Source of the DNA: Nitrososphaerales archaeon TH5893
GTDB taxonomy: Archaea; Thermoproteota; Nitrososphaeria; Nitrososphaerales; Nitrososphaeraceae
Assembly (NCBI GenBank): GCA_014523685.1
Contig: JAATVT010000039.1
Coordinates: 1 to 9,539, forward strand
Length of the DNA stretch: 9,539 bases
Reading direction: 5' to 3'
Under the pieces are notes generated by a model. That model saw only the letters and a program-made list of their open reading frames with translations, made no database searches and was not told where the DNA came from. Within the stretch, counting starts at the first letter, position 1; every line of letters starts with the position of its first letter. Positions 1 through 6,322 of the stretch are shown here, in pieces. A program made the position numbers and the translations under genes.

Positions 1-315
1 AATTAAGGTGATTTTTGAATATTTTCAGAAATGATAAAATCCTTGAAAAAGGCGAATATAGTTTTTTACTTGGGAAAATCAGATTGTGCAAAATTATAAG
101 GGAAAAGAAATTGAGGAAGAGGGAGATTAGTAAGAAAAATTTCGGTTTACCAGAATAACTTAGAAGGATATCTAGTCATAATATTTAGCTTCAAATCAAT
201 AGTAGCAGATATCAGAATTAATTATAATATCTGTTGGTTTCAAAAAATAGTAATAGAACCGTATATTCGAAGGTTAAAGTAATAACAGTAAGTTGCTAAT
301 CATTTAGCACAAATA
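1..315. other. Left-edge stretch without a supported gene
   Basis: This AT-rich stretch has stops in all frames at short intervals. The first 34 bases could be the last ten codons of a plus-strand gene entering from the left (frame 2, ending at a TGA at 32-34). A 22-codon ATG frame lies within about 31-100. Neither has supporting features. No RNA gene, repeat or clear TATA box with correct spacing to the ATG at 316 was found. Confidence 0.4.
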
Positions 316-441
316 ATGAAAATCAACCATAGAAGGCCAAAATTCATTCCAGTGCTGGTCTTTGCAATGTTATTGATGGGAACAATTTATACATCCACAA
401 ATATCTATCAAGTAGCCTCAGCGACTACTCTCCGTCATTGA
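316..441 (+). CDS. Signal-peptide leader ORF, out of frame with the hydrolase
   Basis: This 41-codon ATG frame encodes a textbook Sec signal peptide. It has a basic start (MKINHRRPK), a hydrophobic core of about 15 residues (roughly residues 10-25) and a small-residue cleavage site V-A-S-A at 33-36. It stops five codons later at a TGA (439-441) that overlaps the TTG start of the hydrolase frame in the tetranucleotide TTGA. A signal peptide ending right where a hydrolase without one begins strongly suggests that the two were one gene. The hydrolase frame is open back to 333 but has no ATG there, so a one-base shift between about 333 and 438 would join them. I see no classic slippery heptamer. 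A sequencing or real one-base deletion is the simplest reading. Translational coupling of two ORFs is the alternative. Confidence 0.55.
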   Translation: MKINHRRPKFIPVLVFAMLLMGTIYTSTNIYQVASATTLRH

Positions 442-1469
442 CAAAATCGATACCTGCATATGAAGTTAGTACAAGGCAAAATTTGAATATACCCCAAGGT
501 GAAAGCTTTGGTTACAACAATCATCCGCTTGAGAATATTACAGGACTGCTCAAGAATTGTTCTGAGCAAGAGGTTATCATAGTTGTTCATGGCTGGGGGC
601 TTAATGAAGCTAAGGCTAAAGAAAGGTTTGACAGAGTAAAACTGTCCTTAGAAAACAATAGCTACTACAACACCTCACTAGTTGGGTTCAGCTGGAAATC
701 AGACCTAATTTGGTCAGAATCAAAAAAAACTGCAAATGATAACGGCGCTACACTGGCAAAATTTATCTTTGACCTAATCAATACTTGCAAACAAGAGTTT
801 GGAAAAGACATTAAAGTGAGATTAATTGGTCATTCTTTAGGTGCTAGGATAATCCTTAGTAGCTTGAATAATTTGTTGAACAATCCCTATTGGAAGAACA
901 ACAATTACACAATAGCATCAGTAAACTTACTGGGAGCCACTGTAGACAACGAAGAAGTATCGAAATTTAAAAGAGACATTGATATTGATGGAACCAATTG
1001 GAATACTATAAAAACTAACTATGGACAGGCCATAGAACAAGTGGTGAAGGATTTCTATAATTTTTATAATCCTGAAGATAATGCTTTTGAACCAAACCCG
1101 ATTTATCCATTTGTTCCCTTTCAGATTTATCCTTCTTACGAAGGGGATTGGGCGCTAGGGCAAACAGGATATCAGACAACCCCATTTAATATAGTTCAAT
1201 CACTGCCTGCAAATTATCATCAGACAAATGTACAAGATGAAATACCTCCTTCTTGTGATGCGGACGGGGACAAAGAACCTGATTTTCCACTAGCAACTAA
1301 TATGATTATTGCCAGAGGCGATAACCATGGAGGATATTTTGGCTTCAGAGATACAGAAAATGGCACAAGACTAGTAGACGACGGAGCAATGAATGTCGTA
1401 GTCGACAACTGGAGTAGGATAAGATCAGAAATAAAGGAGAGTCTCCAGCAAAGTTTGATGTGCAAATAG
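438..1469 (+). CDS. Alpha/beta hydrolase (lipase/esterase-like), probably secreted
   Basis: This is a serine hydrolase of the alpha/beta fold, likely cleaving an ester or lipid; the substrate is unknown. A beta strand (VIIVVHGWG, about 46-54) supplies the oxyanion-hole HGWG. The nucleophile elbow GHSLG lies at 131-135, making Ser133 the nucleophile. Asp214 in NPEDNAFEP and His297 in GDNHGGYFGF are plausible remaining triad members, placed by order and spacing rather than alignment. An Asp-rich stretch, DADGDKEPD (about 274-282), resembles a calcium-binding loop. The first 40 residues look like exported linker. The start used is a TTG, and the natural N-terminus is probably the signal peptide at 316-441 in another frame, so the gene may be frameshifted here. 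The neighbouring 1570-2163 gene converges on it. The fold is fairly certain; the specificity is not. Confidence 0.8.
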   Translation: MTKSIPAYEVSTRQNLNIPQGESFGYNNHPLENITGLLKNCSEQEVIIVVHGWGLNEAKAKERFDRVKLSLENNSYYNTSLVGFSWKSDLIWSESKKTANDNGATLAKFIFDLINTCKQEFGKDIKVRLIGHSLGARIILSSLNNLLNNPYWKNNNYTIASVNLLGATVDNEEVSKFKRDIDIDGTNWNTIKTNYGQAIEQVVKDFYNFYNPEDNAFEPNPIYPFVPFQIYPSYEGDWALGQTGYQTTPFNIVQSLPANYHQTNVQDEIPPSCDADGDKEPDFPLATNMIIARGDNHGGYFGFRDTENGTRLVDDGAMNVVVDNWSRIRSEIKESLQQSLMCK

Positions 1470-1471
1470 TC

Positions 1472-1506
1472 GTGAATTCATTGCAATCCTAAATGCTAAA
1501 ATTCAC
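1472..1506. repeat. Inverted repeat between convergent genes
   Basis: GTGAATT (1472-1478) and AATTCAC (1500-1506) form a 7-bp perfect inverted repeat with a 21-base loop, just after the hydrolase stop and before the end of the convergent gene. It could be a weak hairpin near the transcript ends. The loop is long and there is no clear T tract, so terminator function is doubtful. Confidence 0.2.
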
Positions 1507-1569
1507 ACTCAAAGGGTCACAGGAACAACAGGATGCCGTGTCACACCGAAATAATTGAACGCTTCGTTA

Positions 1570-2163
1570 TTATTGATTAATGTATCTAGCCGCAATACCA
1601 AGAGGTACATGGACTGTCATTTTGTCTGTAGCCTTATTGTAAATACCATACACTGATCCTAAGTCTACTGCATCATATGACAGATTAATTATTCCACCAT
1701 TGTTTACTTTGATATCCTTTGCTAACAATAATGGTATGTCAACCCTTGTCTCTGTTTCATCTATTTTTTTAGGGTCTACATGTATTTTAATATCCGATGC
1801 TCTTATTCTAAAACCCAATAGCTCATAGTCCAAATCATCGATATTATACTCAGAGGACTTGTGTTCGCTAACAATATCTTGCTTTATGTTATTAGTTGGG
1901 AAAATTTGGTTTCCTTCAATGTCAAATGTATATTCAAAATTCTTGATAAGATTCTCTAACTCTTTGATGAAAGCAGATCCATGATAGAGGTCGTGGCCAC
2001 CATTATCATCTAACGAAGAACTCATAGAATGTATCAGTTGTTCTTGCTGTTCTTCTGAATATACCAATAAGAAAAGATCGTTATCCGAACCAATTGCCAA
2101 AATTGCAAGACAAAATATTATACCAACGAATAGAGGAAAAGAAAATGATAGCCGTCTTAGCAT
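1570..2163 (-). CDS. Exported or membrane-anchored protein of unknown function
   Basis: I do not recognise this 197-residue protein. It begins MLRRLSFSFPLF with a hydrophobic segment at about 7-24 (LFVGIIFCLAILAIG), so it is either a signal peptide or an N-terminal anchor. There is no clear lipobox. Residues 35-60 are polar, and residues 60-120 are acidic with probable helices. Residues 110-197 alternate hydrophobic and polar residues like a beta-rich domain (for example RIRASDIKIHVDPK and TDKMTVHVPLG). It has no cysteine outside the signal region, so no disulfides. A TATA-like box about 25 bases upstream of the ATG supports this start and a leaderless mRNA. It converges on the hydrolase with a 100-base gap. 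Being real is likely; function is open. Confidence 0.75.
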   Translation of the reverse strand: MLRRLSFSFPLFVGIIFCLAILAIGSDNDLFLLVYSEEQQEQLIHSMSSSLDDNGGHDLYHGSAFIKELENLIKNFEYTFDIEGNQIFPTNNIKQDIVSEHKSSEYNIDDLDYELLGFRIRASDIKIHVDPKKIDETETRVDIPLLLAKDIKVNNGGIINLSYDAVDLGSVYGIYNKATDKMTVHVPLGIAARYINQ

Positions 2164-2184
2164 GCTAAAGTATGTATCAGTAAT

Positions 2185-2192
2185 ATTATAAA
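2185..2192 (-). promoter_or_regulatory. TATA-like box for the 1570-2163 gene
   Basis: On the minus strand this reads TTTATAAT, spanning 22 to 29 bases before the ATG at 2163. That is the archaeal TATA spacing expected if transcription starts at or next to the start codon. No Shine-Dalgarno site is present, which agrees with a leaderless transcript. Confidence 0.45.
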
Positions 2193-2220
2193 TTTGGATA
2201 TGTCCTAACGGAAGCTAATG

Positions 2221-2373
2221 TCAAACTCTTTTTATTCCTGTCAAATTCCATTTTTTCATATGTTCTTTGTGGATCGTCAAATATGCTCCGGGCTTAAAAA
2301 TGTGATCATAAAAGTCCAAATCTAAATGCTGAGCCTTGAAGTTGATTTGTAGTTTAAGCTCTTCTTTGTACTT
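2221..2373 (-). pseudogene. Open coding remnant after the stop of the neighbouring ORF
   Basis: Directly after the TAA (2374-2376) of the neighbouring minus-strand ORF, the same frame stays open for 50 codons and ends at a TGA (2221-2223). The translation looks like real protein, with stretches such as NFKAQHLDLDFYDHIFKPGA followed by YLTIHKEHMKKWNLTG. It has balanced charged and aromatic residues unlike a random frame. It has no usable start near its beginning. The only ATG is 12 codons before the end. It is either the C-terminal part of a gene interrupted by a nonsense mutation or a leftover fragment of a different gene. I do not recognise the family. Confidence 0.4.
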
Positions 2374-2595
2374 TTACTGGAGAGTTGGATAGATATACCA
2401 TATTAGCTTATTTCCTGACGAAATACAGTCAACGGAGACATTCTGACCTTGCTGAGTCGTTAATGAAACACCACAAGATGATCCGTTTAATCCATCATTA
2501 ATTATCCTGTTTACTTGCTCTTGTAATTGTTGAGATGGTGCTAAACTAATCTCTTCCAGAACTCTTCTCCCCGTTCTTAATAGACACTGTAACAA
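2374..2595 (-). CDS. Small ORF, possibly truncated exported protein
   Basis: This 73-codon minus-strand frame starts only at a TTG. The protein has a Gln/Asn-rich helix (about 20-36, SQQLQEQVNRIINDGLNG) followed by a short beta-like part with two cysteines, C41 and C57, which could pair (SSCGVSL and SVDCISSG). The in-frame sequence upstream of the TTG (VILSALLQCLLRT) is hydrophobic and could be the tail of a lost signal peptide or anchor; it reaches a stop (2617-2619) without an ATG. A GGGGGTGAG purine tract lies about 20 bases before the TTG. The ORF may therefore be an N-terminally damaged secreted protein. The 50-codon stretch after its stop is in the same frame. No function is proposed. 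Confidence 0.4.
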   Translation of the reverse strand: MLQCLLRTGRRVLEEISLAPSQQLQEQVNRIINDGLNGSSCGVSLTTQQGQNVSVDCISSGNKLIWYIYPTLQ

Positions 2596-2780
2596 AGCTG
2601 ATAAAATGACAGTATCTCACCCCCGGAAATGATGTATAACAAATTAAGTAAAAGAGCTGCTCAGACGAAAGACTGTAGCTGAACCCACTTACCAGCAAGG
2701 TTCAATTCCCCCACTGGCCCCACTCCAAATTTGTCGCTTTATTAGGTCTCATTTTGTTATTTCAGTAGTAGAGTTGCAGA

Positions 2781-2923
2781 TCAACTACAATAATTATTAC
2801 CACCAACTCCTCCTTTAGTCACAAGAATGCTTTGACCTTCAACAAAAGTAATACACCTTCATAATTGACACCAACAAGTATTTTGAAAAGCTTTTTAATC
2901 TCTACATTAAAAGTAGAGCGTAA
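2781..2923 (-). pseudogene. Frameshifted minus-strand coding remnant
   Basis: On the minus strand one frame reads NVEIKKLFKILVGVNYEGVL before running into a stop at 2819-2821. A second frame then continues as FVEGQSILVTKGGVGGNNYC and ends with TGA at 2781-2783. The two overlap in the middle, so a single-base shift near 2845 would join them into a protein of about 45 residues. No start codon is visible. The family is unrecognised, and chance cannot be excluded at this length. Confidence 0.2.
2891..2918 (+). promoter_or_regulatory. TATA-like box and inverted repeat before the solute-binding-protein gene
   Basis: CTTTTTAA (2891-2898) is a TATA-like box whose centre lies about 32 bases before the ATG at 2927. 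Immediately downstream, CTCTAC (2900-2905) and GTAGAG (2913-2918) form a perfect 6-bp inverted repeat with a 7-base spacer. A palindrome between the TATA box and the expected transcription start is a typical place for an archaeal repressor operator. Regulator and ligand are unknown; a substrate-responsive repressor is an inference. Confidence 0.4.
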
Positions 2924-2926
2924 TTA

Positions 2927-4300
2927 ATGGGATATTTATCCATTGGTACAAGTCCTTCTGAATGTGCCAGAAACGTATACATTCGTAACATGAGGTTTAC
3001 TTATGTTTTTCTTACTATTATATTGGGAATTAGCATATCAACTATCAGTATTTTTTCTCCTGTTCCATCTTCTGCCCAGGAAAATATAACACTCAATGCA
3101 CTATTGGTTGAGCCAAGAGACAGGTGGGAGGATGTTCTTATTCCCATGGCACTTCAGAATTTGACTGCAAAACATCCTGAGCTTGATATTCAGGTTAATT
3201 ATACAATTCTCCCGTACAACGAAGCCAGAGATCAGATGCTAAAGGCAATGGAAAATAAGTCTACCATAGATTTAATTTCCGTTGATCAAATTTGGCTTGG
3301 CGAATTTGCAGACAGGGGCTATCTGACTGACCTTGGCAATTACTCACAGGCCTGGGGCAGACTTGATGACTGGTATGAATCAAATTTGGACGGAGCTATT
3401 TATAACGATAAAATATACGGAATCTGGGCGTGGACTGACGTAAGATCAATATGGTATTGGAAGGATCTCTTAAATCAGTCAGGAGTTGATCCTAATTCTT
3501 TGAGGACATGGGACGGTTATATTAGTTCAGCGAAGAATCTAAATGCTGCACTAAAAGAACAAGGGATACAAGGAGTAGAGTTGATAGGTGGCCCAGGTTC
3601 TCAAAATGAATGGTATCCATTTCTATGGATGCTTGGGGGATCAATAGTTGAGAGCAGACCAAATCACCCTACAAATGAGTTTTACTGGTTTCCCAGCTAT
3701 AACAGTACTCAAGGGGTTAGGGCATTAGAATTTTTCAAAAGGCTTGTCGATGCTGGAATTAAGCCAATAACTATTGATTTTGAAAAAGAATTTGCCAATA
3801 AAAAATATACGGCTATGTTAGGTGGCTCTTGGTTGCCAGGATCCTTTGAGTCTCTTACAAAACAAGAGTTTGAACAACAAATAGGTATGATACCAATGTT
3901 TCCGGTCCCAGTCGAAAACGCTACGACATCCACTATAATGGGCGGATGGTTACTAAGTATTCCAGAAAACTCCAAATACAAAGACCTATCATGGGAACTC
4001 ATTGAAACAATGCTGGAGCCCCAGATACTTTCTTCTATGCTAGCAGAATATGGATATCTTCCAACTCAAATATCGATAGGTGAGGGTCCTTACTCTGGAG
4101 AATTGCGAAAATCTATACCATATTATGACCAATTGATATCTCTAATTGAATATGGACGTGCTAGACCAAACATAGCTGAATATCCACAAATTGCTGATCA
4201 TATAAGGGAAGCAATCGATCAGGTTTACAATGGAACAAAAGAACCGGAACAGGCATTAGATGATGCTGCTGCCAAGTCTGCTAAGACTCTAGGCTGGTAA
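2927..4300 (+). CDS. Extracellular solute-binding protein, family 1 (sugar ABC type)
   Basis: This is a periplasmic-type binding protein of the SBP_bac_1 (MalE-like) family, expected to capture a sugar or oligosaccharide outside the cell for an ABC importer. A signal peptide lies at about 22-50 (MRFTYVFLTIILGISI through PSSA-QEN). Family features follow: the DLISVDQIWLGEFADRGYLT segment (about 115-134), the hinge-like DKIYGIWAWTDVRSIWYWKD (161-180), and GGWLLSIPENSKYKDLSWEL in the C-terminal lobe. Length, about 430 residues when mature, is normal. No lipobox cysteine is visible. The ATG at 2927 fits a nearly leaderless transcript, but it adds 21 residues before the signal peptide. The ATG at 2990 gives a standard signal peptide and is an equally good start. 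No permease or ATPase gene lies next to it, so it is an orphan here. Confidence 0.88.
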   Translation: MGYLSIGTSPSECARNVYIRNMRFTYVFLTIILGISISTISIFSPVPSSAQENITLNALLVEPRDRWEDVLIPMALQNLTAKHPELDIQVNYTILPYNEARDQMLKAMENKSTIDLISVDQIWLGEFADRGYLTDLGNYSQAWGRLDDWYESNLDGAIYNDKIYGIWAWTDVRSIWYWKDLLNQSGVDPNSLRTWDGYISSAKNLNAALKEQGIQGVELIGGPGSQNEWYPFLWMLGGSIVESRPNHPTNEFYWFPSYNSTQGVRALEFFKRLVDAGIKPITIDFEKEFANKKYTAMLGGSWLPGSFESLTKQEFEQQIGMIPMFPVPVENATTSTIMGGWLLSIPENSKYKDLSWELIETMLEPQILSSMLAEYGYLPTQISIGEGPYSGELRKSIPYYDQLISLIEYGRARPNIAEYPQIADHIREAIDQVYNGTKEPEQALDDAAAKSAKTLGW

Positions 4301-4409
4301 GGAATACGTATGTGTACTGACTATTCATGTACAACGACCAGTTAACTTTAACCATTTCTGTAACAGCAATAAGGTAAAAGTTTTAGATAACTTATATTTC
4401 TAAATAATA

Positions 4410-4629
4410 GTGCGAATATTCTCAACAAAGGGAGCAAAACTTGTGGAGATTGTGGAAGAACAATTTCCATTAGAAAGCGAAGTCCAACGGCTGACAGAGG
4501 CGAATTTGCAAGTTATTTGATCTTGTACCTCTAAAATCAGAATTTGAATTACATTGATTACGAATAGATACTTTAGCATTTGATAAAGAATCCGGCGCAT
4601 ATGTCATAATTGAATACAAAAAGGGTTGG
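4410..4629 (+). pseudogene. Broken PD-(D/E)XK nuclease-like gene (DUF5655-associated type)
   Basis: Plus-strand translation gives LVEIVEEQFPLESEVQRLTE and ANLQVI up to a TGA (4518-4520). After a one-base shift it continues as DLVPLKSEFELH, hits a second TGA (4555-4557), then reads LRIDTLAFDKESGAYVIIEY followed by KKGW. This matches the N-terminal part of a widespread prokaryotic family in which an RIDTLAFD strand and an IEYKK strand form a restriction-endonuclease-like core (Asp plus E-x-K). Family members run much further, often into a DUF5655 domain, but here similarity stops after IEYKK. With a frameshift, an in-frame stop and loss of the C-terminus, the gene is dead. The apparent start is a GTG at 4410, with a TATA-like CTTATATTTC just upstream. 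Family recognition is from memory of its motifs. Confidence 0.6.
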
Positions 4630-4648
4630 CAAATTGGAATAAATACAG

Positions 4649-5230
4649 TTATTCTTCACTTGGTACCATTGCTGCTTGAGATGTTTCAGATGCAGATGCT
4701 ACTGCTTCTTCGTCTTGAACGTACAAGTCTTCAAACTCAGGTCTTAGTGCAGGAGAGTTAGTTCCTGTCTCACAGATTAAGTTTGAATCTTTGATAATTA
4801 GAGCACATACCTTGTATTCATCTCCATCATTGACAGTCATATTAGGAAATGTTGCAACATATTCAACTATGCCTCCTTCTCCGGCGGCATTTACAGAATT
4901 GATGTAGGTCTTACTGTCATCAAATAGCTTGACCCTTGATTCGCCATTTACAGTCACAATTGTGACAACATCACCTGTGTTATGGTTTAGTCCCTGAATT
5001 GTCATAATTACTTTGAATATATCCTTCTTCTCTGTTCCTGTGGAACTAGTAGTCTGTGCAAGAGCATCAGGAACATTATTCATCGTCGTTGTAATCAGTC
5101 CAAGCAACGATATTGATAAGAGTGTTAGTGTAAGACTTACTTGTTTTGTTTGTATTCCTATTGCTGACAAGTATTTATCCATTAGTTTATCAACAGATGT
5201 TCGGATATATCTCAACTTAGAAAACATCAT
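4649..5230 (-). CDS. Exported protein of unknown function
   Basis: This 193-residue protein has a long basic N-terminus (1-30), a hydrophobic segment at about 31-49 (VSLTLTLLSISLLGLI) and a cleavage site A-L-A before Gln59, so it is Sec-exported. A start at Met17 would give a more usual signal peptide. The mature part has a beta-rich domain at about 70-160 (IFKVIMTIQG, GDVVTIVTVNG, GIVEYVATFPN, DGDEYKVCALI) with two cysteines, C142 and C153, placed to form a disulfide. It ends in an acidic, Ser/Ala-rich tail (165-193). The pattern suggests an Ig-like or similar surface fold, but I do not recognise the family. A TATA-like box 24 bases upstream supports the ATG at 5230. Its end abuts the dead nuclease gene on the other strand. 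Confidence 0.8.
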   Translation of the reverse strand: MMFSKLRYIRTSVDKLMDKYLSAIGIQTKQVSLTLTLLSISLLGLITTTMNNVPDALAQTTSSTGTEKKDIFKVIMTIQGLNHNTGDVVTIVTVNGESRVKLFDDSKTYINSVNAAGEGGIVEYVATFPNMTVNDGDEYKVCALIIKDSNLICETGTNSPALRPEFEDLYVQDEEAVASASETSQAAMVPSEE

Positions 5231-5249
5231 TCATAAGATAATAACCTTG

Positions 5250-5258
5250 CATATTTAT
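5250..5258 (-). promoter_or_regulatory. TATA-like box for the 4649-5230 gene
   Basis: On the minus strand this reads ATAAATATG, centred about 24 bases before the ATG at 5230. There is no Shine-Dalgarno site, consistent with leaderless transcription. Confidence 0.4.
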
Positions 5259-5564
5259 GAAAGAAGGCTAAACTTGGTTATAGCAAAGAATCCTCTCATT
5301 AACCACAAGTACTAAGCCATACAGAGTAATAACTAATTATAATTGGTAGTGACTGTAAGACATTATTACTCCACTAAGCCCATAGTCCTGGATTTTATAT
5401 ATCCTTGGGTCCCAAAATTATGTCTACATCATTCCCTACTAAACAGAACCACCACTGAAATGTCTTCAGACTGGTCAGCCGTAGAGCTTATGTCAAGACT
5501 ATTAGTTCATTCTATGCACATTAATTCATATTACGAAGAGGAACAATCTATTTTGAACTATATA
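5259..5564. other. Intergenic stretch before the TRAM gene
   Basis: The frame of the TRAM gene is open back to 5343, but the added sequence has no domain and reads like non-coding DNA. The minus strand gives only short fragments. No RNA gene or repeat was seen. TATATA-like runs occur near 5396 and 5560. Only the 5560 run is near the TRAM start, and it is too close to the ATG to be its TATA box, so the promoter position is unclear. Confidence 0.35.
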
Positions 5565-5816
5565 ATGAGTTATGGAAGAAATAGTTATGGGGGAGGCAGT
5601 TATGGAGGAAGACGACAGTCTAACTTTGGAGGCCCTAAACCCGTAGAAATAGGAAAGGAATACGATGTTCAGGTCACCGAAAGAAGTGACAGGGGTGATG
5701 GTGTTGCCCGAATACAAGGTTTTGTTATATTTGTTAAAAATGGAAAAGTAGGAGATAAAGCTAAGGTTAAGGTTACTTCTGTAGGAAATAGATTTGCAAT
5801 TGCAGAGATTGTATAA
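5565..5816 (+). CDS. Small TRAM-domain protein (RNA-binding)
   Basis: This 83-residue protein is a stand-alone archaeal TRAM protein. Residues about 26-83 form the TRAM beta-barrel: PVEIGKEYDVQVTERSDRGD, then GVARIQGFVIFVKNGKVGDK and the closing KVKVTSVGNRFAIAEIV. TRAM binds RNA, and single-domain archaeal versions are thought to act as RNA chaperones, filling a role like bacterial cold-shock proteins. Residues 1-25 are a flexible Gly/Tyr/Arg/Ser-rich tail with SYGG and RR motifs that probably adds RNA contacts. The ATG at 5565 was chosen because it starts directly at this tail and matches the usual length. The longer in-frame extension upstream has no features. The gene is monocistronic. Confidence 0.9.
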   Translation: MSYGRNSYGGGSYGGRRQSNFGGPKPVEIGKEYDVQVTERSDRGDGVARIQGFVIFVKNGKVGDKAKVKVTSVGNRFAIAEIV

Positions 5817-5854
5817 TACTCAGCACCTAACATAAGCCTAAGCGACATAGAAAT

Positions 5855-5876
5855 TCAATCAAAGGAAATGGATTGA
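5855..5876. terminator. Possible hairpin after the TRAM gene
   Basis: TCAATC (5855-5860) and GATTGA (5871-5876) form a 6-bp perfect inverted repeat with a 10-base loop. A T-rich stretch (ATTATTTTCTT) follows about ten bases later. It lies between convergent genes, 39 bases after the TRAM stop. Archaeal termination relies mainly on T tracts, so the hairpin itself may not matter. Confidence 0.25.
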
Positions 5877-5947
5877 GTAAACAATTATTTTCTTACAAGC
5901 ACATATTTAACTAGACTATTTGAGGGAGTTATTACCTTTTAACCGTA

Positions 5948-6061
5948 TCAGGGATGGCCATTTTCTGAACAAGCACAAGCATAACCGAGGCACTCACTGT
6001 GTTTACCCTGTGTGCAATAACCACATGTAGTCTCTGGTCGAATACTATCATTATCCATCAT
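5948..6061 (-). CDS. 37-residue Cys/His microprotein, probably zinc-binding
   Basis: This minus-strand frame encodes a 37-residue protein starting MMDNDSIRPE. Its metal-ligand core is TTCGYCTQGKHSECLGYACA followed by CSENGHP. The ligands are C13, C16, H21, C24, C29, C31 and H36, giving the pattern CxxC-x4-H-xx-C-x4-CxC-x4-H. Such spacing in a chain this short is typical of a small zinc-binding knuckle that would have no other stable core. It has no signal peptide, so it is probably cytoplasmic, possibly binding nucleic acid or a protein partner. The start could be either of two adjacent ATGs. A CTTATTAGT stretch about 22-30 bases upstream could be the TATA box. The gene stands alone, convergent with the TRAM gene. 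It is a small ORF that gene finders easily miss. Confidence 0.6.
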   Translation of the reverse strand: MMDNDSIRPETTCGYCTQGKHSECLGYACACSENGHP

Positions 6062-6124
6062 TCTTCTTCGACATATGAAGTGACTAATAAGATTTTGATT
6101 CCGACAATATGATTTAATTAGTTA

Positions 6125-6322
6125 GTGAGAATACATCAACTCGGTAAACTTATCATTTCAAACAATGGATCAAACAATGGAAATATCATTATAAAAATAG
6201 CCTCTCTGCAAAGATATGGAAACGGAGGTAGTATGACCATTCAGGAGGGAGCTTCTTTAAAATACGGTGGATACATTCCCTTCATAATTATTAAAGGGAA
6301 CATTAATAATGTAATTGAATAA
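6125..6322 (+). CDS. Doubtful small ORF before the membrane-protein gene
   Basis: A 65-codon frame starts at GTG and ends in a TAATG overlap with the start of the next gene, an arrangement that can couple translation. It has no recognisable domain, is rich in Asn, Ile and Gly, and contains an internal 12-base tandem repeat (6158-6181). An in-frame ATG at 6233 would leave 29 residues. A separate TATA-like box inside it (around 6287-6294) could serve the downstream gene directly. It is quite possibly only leader or intergenic DNA. Confidence 0.25.
   Translation: MRIHQLGKLIISNNGSNNGNIIIKIASLQRYGNGGSMTIQEGASLKYGGYIPFIIIKGNINNVIE
6158..6181 (+). repeat. 12-bp tandem repeat, two copies
   Basis: TCAAACAATGGA occurs twice in a row (6158-6169 and 6170-6181). 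Its length is a multiple of three, so it keeps the frame of the surrounding doubtful ORF, where it gives S-N-N-G twice. Confidence 0.7.

Larger units (their letters stand above)
2596..2926. other. Intergenic decayed stretch
   Basis: There is no intact gene here. It holds a tRNA-like scrap at about 2652-2722 (a D-arm-like GCTGCTCAG and a T-loop-like GGTTCAATTCC followed by a C-rich tail), whose stems do not pair. It also holds a frameshifted minus-strand coding remnant (2781-2923) and the promoter region of the solute-binding-protein gene at its right end. Confidence 0.4.

Noticed and set aside
3709..4002. 97-codon minus-strand ORF
   Set aside because: It is antisense to the solute-binding protein and has no independent support.
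4400..4600. 66-codon minus-strand ORF
   Set aside because: It is antisense to the nuclease-like remnant, whose motifs on the plus strand are far more convincing.
5013..5315. 100-codon plus-strand ORF
   Set aside because: It is antisense to the exported protein at 4649-5230, whose signal peptide and TATA box are convincing.
5343..5564. N-terminal extension of the TRAM gene by 74 codons
   Set aside because: The extension has no domain, and the TRAM protein has its normal length and typical tail from the ATG at 5565.
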